Below are positions 25,779-30,924 of a stretch of 30,924 nucleotides of DNA, piece by piece; the first letter of the stretch is position 1; each line of letters opens with the position of its first letter. The stretch is from an uncultured Clostridia bacterium. Lineage in GTDB: Bacteria; Bacillota; Clostridia; Lachnospirales; CAG-274. The stretch is taken from NCBI GenBank assembly GCA_910579745.1, contig CAJTVH010000038.1, positions 1 to 30,924 on the forward strand, given 5' to 3'. Position numbers and translations under genes: made by a program. The notes under the pieces are model-generated. The model made no database searches. It saw only the letters and a program-made list of their open reading frames with translations, and was not told the DNA's origin.

Positions 25779-26000
25779 TTCCCTAAAAATATCTCCCCAA
25801 AATAAAATTTATGTTTTTGGGAAAACTCCCAGAAATAAATTTAACATTAACGTTTTTGGGAAAATTCCCAGAAATAAATTTAACATTAATGTTTTTGGGA
25901 AAACTCCCAAAAATGAATTTAACGTTTTTGGGGAAATCCCCAAAAATAATAAAATTGATGTTTTTAGGGAATTTATAACAGCGTTTTTGGGAAAACAGAA
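25779..26000. repeat. Array of palindromic TTTTTGGGA..TCCCAAAAA repeats, candidate TnsB-binding end
   Basis: Four 22-bp palindromes at 25814-25835, 25853-25874, 25892-25913 and 25925-25946 (for example TTTTTGGGAAAACTCCCAAA), with two half-sites at 25961 and 25984 and inverted half-sites near 25779 and 25793. The first three are in 39-bp tandem register with the near-identical spacer TAAATTTAACATTAA. The fourth carries paired changes (GGGGA..TCCCC) that preserve the symmetry. The array lies 49-270 bp ahead of tnsA, where the end of a Tn7-like element carries multiple transposase sites. It could also be an operator controlling the tns operon. Both strands appear open through it only because the repeats avoid stops. 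Confidence 0.75.
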
Positions 26001-26097
26001 ATTTTGATATTTGTCTCAAACTCCCATTTAAAGCGGACTTTCAAACAATTTTAAAATTTTATATTTTTCCCAAAAATACAAAATCAAAATATCACCA

Positions 26098-26338
26098 TGT
26101 CCCAGGGCATTTATATTTATTCTGTTTTGGGGCAAAATCGTCTATTCTGTAAACGACCTGCCCTGACCCATGGTGTTTGTTATTTTTTTAGCGGTTAAAT
26201 GTTCCAAAACTCTGTATTTACGCAAGGTTGAGGAGGTTTGTAAAACCAAAAAATGACCTCAGAAGAGGTCATTTTACTATGGCACAGGGAATATGTTTGC
26301 TTGCCCTAAATCAGAATAAATATAAATGCCCTGGGACA
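26098..26338. mobile_element. 241-bp element with perfect 27-bp inverted ends (TGT...ACA) next to guaA
   Basis: The ends are 26098-26124 and 26312-26338, beginning TGTCCCAGGGCATTTATA and identical in inverted orientation over 27 bp. Similarity continues imperfectly inwards (TTTTGGGGCAA versus ATTTAGGGCAA). TGT/ACA ends are the rule for Tn7-family elements. The right end is seven bases from the guaA stop. Flanking 5-mers (CACCA, GCTCC) do not match, so no target duplication is visible across this unit. Either it is a miniature non-autonomous derivative stacked in the same attachment site, or 26338 is the true end of the large element and the copy at 26098 is internal. No ORF inside. Confidence 0.7.
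26251..26274 (-). terminator. guaA terminator, located inside the inverted-repeat unit
   Basis: On the minus strand AAATGACCTC-TTCT-GAGGTCATTT is followed by TTTTGGTTTT: a 10-bp perfect stem with a T-run, a strong intrinsic terminator. It lies about 75 bases after the guaA stop but inside the unit bounded by the 27-bp repeats, so either the insertion supplies the terminator or the repeats flank the original one. Confidence 0.8.
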
Positions 26339-26345
26339 GCTCCGA

Positions 26346-27881
26346 CTATTCGAACTCTATTGTAGAAGGTGGTTTACTAGTTATATCATAAACAACTCTA
26401 TTCACACCATATACTTCATTAACCATTCTAACGCTTATCTTTTCAAGAATATCATAAGGAATTCTCGCCCAGTCAGCAGTCATAGCGTCAAGGCTTGTAA
26501 CAGCTCTTAGAGCGATAGTATAACTGTAAGTTCTCTCATCACCCATAACTCCCACGGAGCGAAGACCCGTGAGAACAGTAAAATACTGCCATATTTCTCT
26601 ATCAAGTCCAGCCTTAGCGATTTCATCTCTAAAGACAAAATCTGTTTGCCTTAAAATATCAAGCTTTTCTTTAGTAATATCACCAATAATTCTAATAGCA
26701 AGCCCCGGACCAGGAAATGGTTGTCTGTGCACAAGAAAATCAGGTATACCAAGAGCGGTGCCAACCTTACGAACCTCATCTTTAAATAAATCTCTTAATG
26801 GCTCAACAATTTCCTCAAAATCAATAACATCAGGAAGTCCGCCAACATTATGGTGGCTTTTAATAACAGCTGAATTTTTAGTACCGCTTTCGATGACATC
26901 AGGATAAATAGTACCTTGAACAAGATAATCAACATGTCCTATTTTTTTTGCTTCTTCCTCAAATACGCGAATAAATTCTTCCCCAATAATTTTCCTTTTA
27001 GTTTCAGGGTCAGAAATTCCATCAAGTTTTCCTAAAAATCTATCCTCGGCGTTAACACGAATAAGATTCATATCGTATTGCTTTCTGAATATTTCCTCAA
27101 CCTCATCACCTTCGTTAAGTCTTAGTAAACCGTGATCAACAAAAACACAAGTAAGTTGCTTCCCAACAGCTTTATGTACTATTACCGCCGCGACAGAAGA
27201 ATCAACTCCGCCGGATAAAGCACAAAGAACTTTTTTATCACCGATTTTTTCTTTAATGGATTTAACCATTTCATTTGCTATATCGGTCATAATCCAATCG
27301 CCTTTACATTTGCACACCTTATAAAGAAAGTTATCAATAATTTTATTACCCTCTTCTGTATGTACTACCTCCGGATGAAATTGTACACCAAATAATTTTC
27401 TCTCAGTGTTACAAAAAGCCGCCGTAGGACAAGTTTTTGTAGTTCCGATAACCTCAAAACTATCAGGAGCTTTTGTAACAAAATAAGTATGGCTCATCCA
27501 GCAAATACTATCTTTTTTAACGTTGTCAAACAGTATATTATTTGTATCAACAGTTAATTCAGCCTTGCCATATTCTTTCTGTTCGGCTTTACCTACTTGA
27601 CCTCCCATTAAATATCCCATAAGCTGACAACCATAACATATTCCAAGTACAGGTACACCAAGTTCAAAAATTTCTTTATCAACAACAGGAGCGTTATCTT
27701 CCGTAACAACACTCGGTCCACCTGTAAAAATAATACCTTTTGGTTGTTTGCTTTTTATTTTCTCTATAGGCGTATCATAAGATAAAACTTCACAGTAAAC
27801 ATTTAAATCTCGTACTCGCCTAGCGATAAGCTGATTATATTGCCCTCCAAAATCTAATACAACAATAAGTTCGTGTTTCAT
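26346..27881 (-). CDS. guaA: GMP synthase (glutamine-hydrolysing), 511 aa
   Basis: Converts XMP, ATP and glutamine to GMP in the last step of guanine nucleotide synthesis; cytoplasmic. The class I amidotransferase domain has the nucleophile in GICYGCQLMG (about 80-89) and the His/Glu of FGVQFHPEVVHTE (about 165-177). The ATP-pyrophosphatase domain has LSGGVDSSV (about 219-227). The C-terminal dimerisation domain ends KPPSTIEFE, as usual. Length is standard. The start is preceded by TTGGAGG at normal spacing. The gene is intact, so the insertion immediately downstream has not damaged it; only seven bases separate its stop from the TGT end. The 3' end of guaA is a well-known integration hotspot for genomic islands and ICEs. 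Confidence 0.98.
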   Translation of the reverse strand: MKHELIVVLDFGGQYNQLIARRVRDLNVYCEVLSYDTPIEKIKSKQPKGIIFTGGPSVVTEDNAPVVDKEIFELGVPVLGICYGCQLMGYLMGGQVGKAEQKEYGKAELTVDTNNILFDNVKKDSICWMSHTYFVTKAPDSFEVIGTTKTCPTAAFCNTERKLFGVQFHPEVVHTEEGNKIIDNFLYKVCKCKGDWIMTDIANEMVKSIKEKIGDKKVLCALSGGVDSSVAAVIVHKAVGKQLTCVFVDHGLLRLNEGDEVEEIFRKQYDMNLIRVNAEDRFLGKLDGISDPETKRKIIGEEFIRVFEEEAKKIGHVDYLVQGTIYPDVIESGTKNSAVIKSHHNVGGLPDVIDFEEIVEPLRDLFKDEVRKVGTALGIPDFLVHRQPFPGPGLAIRIIGDITKEKLDILRQTDFVFRDEIAKAGLDREIWQYFTVLTGLRSVGVMGDERTYSYTIALRAVTSLDAMTADWARIPYDILEKISVRMVNEVYGVNRVVYDITSKPPSTIEFE

Positions 27882-27997
27882 AAAAAACCTCCAAAATAAA
27901 TTTATGTAAAACTATATTTTAATGTTATAAAAATATGTGAATACAAATTTTATTTATAAAAACATTATAATTATAAAAATTATATGTATCGACAAAA

Positions 27998-28516
27998 TCA
28001 TTTCCTTATAAATAATTTTTTCGGCGTCATATACATAAGCATTCCTTTAAGAAGCTTCTCGTTAGGCTCAATAATAACTTTAACTTTCTCTTTATTATAA
28101 TAAGTTATAAACATATAAGTATTTCCATATACCTCCCCGCTTGAAAAATCTTTAATCGGAAGAGCGGAATAACCTGATAAATGTTCTGTATCATCAATAT
28201 GAGCCATAACAATAAACTCTGAAACCTGAGCAGAAAAAATATTTTTTCTCTTTGACTTGTTATAAATACAGTCAATATCTAAAATTCCATTAGTATATAA
28301 ATACTCATACTCAATATTAAGCTTTTTAAAAAAATAATTCGCGATAACCGCCACAATAATAATAAGCGGAGAAGCGTTTATGGGGCCTCCAAAAAGCTGA
28401 GGAATCGATAAAATCATAGAAACCGCACAAGCGATAATTACGATAATAAATTTTTTAACTCTGTCCTTTTTTGTTTCCTCTTTCTCAACAATTTGTTCAA
28501 CATATAGATCTTCCAT
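27998..28516 (-). CDS. DUF6106-like membrane protein, 172 aa
   Basis: ATG 28516 with GGAGG upstream. After a charged N terminus come two hydrophobic segments, about residues 24-42 (FIIVIIACAVSMILSIPQL) and 49-65 (SPLIIIVAVIANYFFKK), then a soluble beta-rich domain (YLYTNGILDIDCIYNKSKRK onwards). This arrangement resembles the DUF6106 family that I recall from Ruminococcaceae near gerW-type genes; the name is from memory. Role unknown. It starts 21 bases after the gerW-like gene and is probably in the same operon. The 116-bp gap before it towards guaA holds no obvious riboswitch. Confidence 0.7.
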   Translation of the reverse strand: MEDLYVEQIVEKEETKKDRVKKFIIVIIACAVSMILSIPQLFGGPINASPLIIIVAVIANYFFKKLNIEYEYLYTNGILDIDCIYNKSKRKNIFSAQVSEFIVMAHIDDTEHLSGYSALPIKDFSSGEVYGNTYMFITYYNKEKVKVIIEPNEKLLKGMLMYMTPKKLFIRK

Positions 28517-28537
28517 ATATAAAAATCCTCCAAAATA

Positions 28538-28933
28538 TTATACGGGATTCTCTTCCATATTATCTGTTTTTTCTTGTTCAGCGTTAAAACCTGTTTTTAA
28601 GTTAAACTTTGAAAGAATCCCCGGAACCATATTGAGTAATTTATCAACACTTCCTGTATTTCTAACATTTACAAGTTGAACTGTTCCATTTTGAATTACT
28701 AAAATAGCTGATGGAGCGATTTTAGCGCCAAGACCACCTAAATTTTTCCCTTTGCTGTCTTTTTCTCCTTTATTACCTGAAGCACCAGCCCCAACACCAA
28801 AAGAAACATCAATAAGAGGAAGCATAGTAATATCCCCAACTGTAATAGGGTCTCCCACAACCGTTTTCGTTGAAATAAAATTTTCCATTTTAGAAAATAA
28901 AGAATCTAAATTTGAATTAAAAGCATCACCCAT
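28538..28933 (-). CDS. GerW/YtfJ-family sporulation protein, 131 aa
   Basis: I start at ATG 28933, nine bases after GAAAGGG; a TTG three codons earlier is in frame but sits against that site. Residues 19-50 (SKMENFISTKTVVGDPITVG, then DITMLPLIDVSFGVGAG) and the glycine-rich stretch followed by GGLGAKIAPSAILVIQNG are the signature of GerW (YtfJ). In Bacillus this protein is made in the forespore and is needed for germination with certain nutrients. The DUF2953 gene directly upstream mirrors the Bacillus ytfI-ytfJ order. This is good evidence that the host is a spore former or derives from one. Normal length. Confidence 0.92.
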   Translation of the reverse strand: MGDAFNSNLDSLFSKMENFISTKTVVGDPITVGDITMLPLIDVSFGVGAGASGNKGEKDSKGKNLGGLGAKIAPSAILVIQNGTVQLVNVRNTGSVDKLLNMVPGILSKFNLKTGFNAEQEKTDNMEENPV

Positions 28934-28938
28934 AAAAT

Positions 28939-29769
28939 TCAACCCTTTCTGTTTTTAATTAATTTCCAAACAGGCGCTTTAAATATATATCTTAAAGTAG
29001 GAATACAGATTTTAAATACATTTGTTCTTCCCTTCATCTCCATGTTGCCTTGAAAAACCTCGTTTTCAAAATCACCGAAAAAACAAATCGAAAAAGGTAA
29101 AAGCTCAGAAATAATCGCCATAAGTCCAATAAATTTTCCCGTACTTGACGGATCGTCAAATCCAACAAGCAAGTCGGCTTTAAATTTTTTAGGTTTAACC
29201 GCTAAAAATAATTCTTTTATAAAATTAAAAGTATATCGTATAATTTTATCCTTTTCAGGATAATTTTTCAAGTGTAAAAATCTATTATAAATATTTTTAA
29301 CAGTAAAAAAAATATTATTCAGTTTTTTACCGCCATAATAATTTTTTTCTTTTTTTAATTCACTGTTTTTTAAATCTTTTTCGTCATCAAAAATTTTTTC
29401 ATCCGAAAATTCTTTATTTTCATCATATTTATTACAGTTTTTTTCATCAAAAATATTTTTATTAAATTTATCATCATACTTAATTTTATCTTGTTTTGCC
29501 TTAAAATTTCCTCCATTAAAAAACTTAAAAAACAAAATCTTAATATATCTTTTATTAATATCCTCATCAATAGAAAAAACAAATTTTATAATTTTAATAA
29601 AACTTACTCTAATCCTAACGCAAACTCTCTCTTTTTTTTCGATAAAAACATAATATCTGATTCCGCCAAATAATAAAACAAGAAGCAAAAAAATTAAAGC
29701 TATAATCAAAAAAATTAAGGCTATCCCTATAAATTTTAAAATAATCAATAAAATATACAGCCACTCCAT
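28939..29769 (-). CDS. DUF2953 membrane protein (YtfI-like), 276 aa
   Basis: I start at ATG 29769, seven bases after GCGGAG; the GTG at 29787 has no ribosome binding site. One long hydrophobic stretch at residues 1-37 (MEWLYILLIILKFIGIALIF onwards) probably spans the membrane once or twice. It is followed by a lysine- and asparagine-rich, low-complexity middle (about 85-150) and a conserved C-terminal part (VKPKKFKADLLVGFDDPSST, then GKFIGLMAIIS). The latter is the DUF2953 signature. Encoded five bases before gerW, as ytfI-ytfJ in Bacillus. Expressed with the sporulation gene by context. Confidence 0.88.
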   Translation of the reverse strand: MEWLYILLIILKFIGIALIFLIIALIFLLLVLLFGGIRYYVFIEKKERVCVRIRVSFIKIIKFVFSIDEDINKRYIKILFFKFFNGGNFKAKQDKIKYDDKFNKNIFDEKNCNKYDENKEFSDEKIFDDEKDLKNSELKKEKNYYGGKKLNNIFFTVKNIYNRFLHLKNYPEKDKIIRYTFNFIKELFLAVKPKKFKADLLVGFDDPSSTGKFIGLMAIISELLPFSICFFGDFENEVFQGNMEMKGRTNVFKICIPTLRYIFKAPVWKLIKNRKG

Positions 29770-29944
29770 ATATTCACTCCGCTTCACTTGATTTAAATTT
29801 TTATAAACACAGCGTATCTAAAAACTTAAATAAATTTGGTTTTGAGGAAACGCCGCTTTGTTTAAATTGTACTAAAGTTTAAGCAAAATGACATTTCCCG
29901 CCACCAATTCAAAATATTTTTAAATATGTCAGATCTTTTATTAA

Positions 29945-30924
29945 TTATTTAATATCAATATACTCAAAGTCAGCGAAACCATCGCTTTCTTTTCCTTTGT
30001 TATTCATACAGAATAAACCAATTCTGCCGCCTACCCAGCTTTTTCTGGATACAATATATTCTACCCTTTCCCCAAGCTTTTCATACTTAACGCCGTCAAA
30101 ACTATAATAAAAATCAGTTTGAGCGTTATATTCCATAACAGCCTTAAAATAAATCTCAGAAATATTCTCAATTTCTTTTGTTCCCGTAACCTTTTCTTTA
30201 TGCTCAGGATAACTGTGTTCATAATTTGTCTGTTTAATAATAAACTTACCGTTACAATTCTCAACCCTGATACAATAATAATTTCCGCCTGTAACAGTAA
30301 GACCAGCCGTGTCGCCATCCTCTAAAAGATTTAATTTAACTTTTGTAACAGCCTCAAAATTAGGAGCCTGAATAAGTTGTGAGAGAAGATTCGCCGCCTC
30401 AGAGACAAATCCCTCTCCTCCGTCCTCATCTGTAACAGGCATAGCGAATAACTTAAGTGAGTTATTTACAAGCTCATAGAATTTTTTATTTTCATGAGCC
30501 TGCCATTGCCACTGAAGACCAAGTTCTTTTCCGCTAAAATCATCGGAAGTATCCGGCGTGCTAATTTCCGCTTTACAATTTACGTTAGGCTTTTTATATT
30601 CGAGAACAGGCTCGCCCACAAAGTCATTATTTGTATCAACTCCAATAAGAGGCCAGCCATCAACCCATTTAGCTGGCTGTAAATGAGCGACACGGCCATA
30701 GGCGTTTATGTCCTGAAAATGTATAAACCAACTTTCTCCATTTTCCAGATCAACAAGTCCGCCCTGGTGAGGTCCGTTAATAGGAGAATCTCCTTGATGC
30801 ATAATAATTTTATGCTCATAAGGTCCATAAATATTTTTGGAACGAGCCGCCATCTGCCACCCTGTTCTTACTCCACCCGCAGGAGCAAGTATATAATATA
30901 AACCATCTTTTTTGTAAAATTTAG
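29945..30924 (-). CDS. Glycoside hydrolase family 43 protein, N-terminal part beyond the window
   Basis: The frame stays open to base 30924, so the start lies outside; 326 codons are visible. Upstream of the first ATG in the window the frame reads KFYKKDGLYYILAPAGGVRT, then GWQMAARSKNIYGPYE, the GH43 beta-propeller pattern, followed by GPHQGGLVDLENGESWFIHF. Residues about 120-326 form a concanavalin-like sheet domain (FSGKELGLQWQWQAHENKKF onwards), the C-terminal module of GH43 beta-xylosidases/arabinofuranosidases. Such enzymes release xylose or arabinose from plant hemicellulose, in line with a gut or rumen habitat. No signal peptide can be judged because the start is missing. Confidence 0.93.
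   Translation of the reverse strand, partial: KFYKKDGLYYILAPAGGVRTGWQMAARSKNIYGPYEHKIIMHQGDSPINGPHQGGLVDLENGESWFIHFQDINAYGRVAHLQPAKWVDGWPLIGVDTNNDFVGEPVLEYKKPNVNCKAEISTPDTSDDFSGKELGLQWQWQAHENKKFYELVNNSLKLFAMPVTDEDGGEGFVSEAANLLSQLIQAPNFEAVTKVKLNLLEDGDTAGLTVTGGNYYCIRVENCNGKFIIKQTNYEHSYPEHKEKVTGTKEIENISEIYFKAVMEYNAQTDFYYSFDGVKYEKLGERVEYIVSRKSWVGGRIGLFCMNNKGKESDGFADFEYIDIK

Noticed and set aside
25814..25946. Four regularly spaced palindromic repeats as a CRISPR array
   Set aside because: Spacers are 11-17 bp and nearly identical to each other, the repeat is only 22 bp, and there are no cas genes. This is not a CRISPR array, and I see no CRISPR-associated transposon effector.
25471..26019. Long open frames on both strands through the repeat array, with repeated FGKxPxNxFN-like peptides
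   Set aside because: The frames exist only because the tandem palindromes lack stops. Neither has a good start region, both overlap tnsA or the array, and the peptide repeats simply mirror the DNA repeats.
27882..27997. Purine/guanine riboswitch upstream of guaA
   Set aside because: The 116-bp gap is almost pure A/T and lacks the conserved junction sequences and the stable stems of a purine riboswitch.

Overview
The window looks like a chromosomal segment of an AT-rich, spore-forming Firmicute, most likely a gut or rumen clostridium of the Ruminococcus/Oscillospiraceae type. The basis is the codon bias, strong GGAGG-type ribosome binding sites, a gerW (ytfJ)-type sporulation gene next to a DUF2953 (ytfI)-type gene, a DUF6106-like gene and a GH43 glycosidase. 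No tRNA, rRNA or CRISPR array was seen.

Right side (about 26.3-30.9 kb): host chromosome on the minus strand, with a GH43 glycoside hydrolase (cut by the window edge), DUF2953 protein, GerW-family protein, DUF6106-like membrane protein and guaA (GMP synthase).

Junction (25.7-26.35 kb): immediately 3' of guaA lies a 241-bp segment bounded by perfect 27-bp inverted repeats that begin TGT and end ACA. The outer end is 7 bp from the guaA stop, and the segment contains the guaA terminator. Inside this is an array of palindromic TTTTTGGGA..TCCCAAAAA repeats, then a tightly overlapping Tn7-like operon (short tnsA-like gene, tnsB, tnsC, tniQ/tnsD-like), all pointing away from guaA. This is the geometry of a Tn7-family element that uses the 3' end of guaA as its attachment site.

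Left of the tns operon (about 6-20.8 kb): a plus-strand block that resembles the core of a plasmid, ICE or phage more than ordinary Tn7 cargo. It has a DUF932 protein, a P-loop GTPase with a glycine-zipper tail, a YqaJ-type exonuclease and a probable ssDNA-associated protein. It continues with a zinc-ribbon amidoligase translationally coupled to a class II glutamine amidotransferase, then DUF3846 and DpnD/PcfM small proteins. It ends with a serine resolvase, a primase-SF2 helicase fusion, a Rep/relaxase-like protein, a 500-bp non-coding region and a large FtsK/SpoIIIE-type translocase. Stable hairpins precede several of these genes just upstream of the ribosome binding site.

Far left (1-6 kb): a partial XRE-type regulator reading out of the window, two 17-bp palindromic operators in a tandem repeat, a small strongly initiated leader ORF, three accessory genes of weakly known function (including a membrane-anchored Sel1/TPR protein and an SLH-domain secreted protein), a decayed IS1182-like transposase and a 53-residue zinc-ribbon-like protein.

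Working interpretation (inference): the window holds one end of a large integrative element whose integration module is Tn7-like (target: guaA) and whose other modules serve replication, recombination and possibly conjugative transfer. The TnsA-like protein is only 112 residues and lacks recognisable canonical catalytic residues, and the element carries a serine resolvase, so a replicative/cointegrate route is possible. The opposite end of the element was not found in the window.
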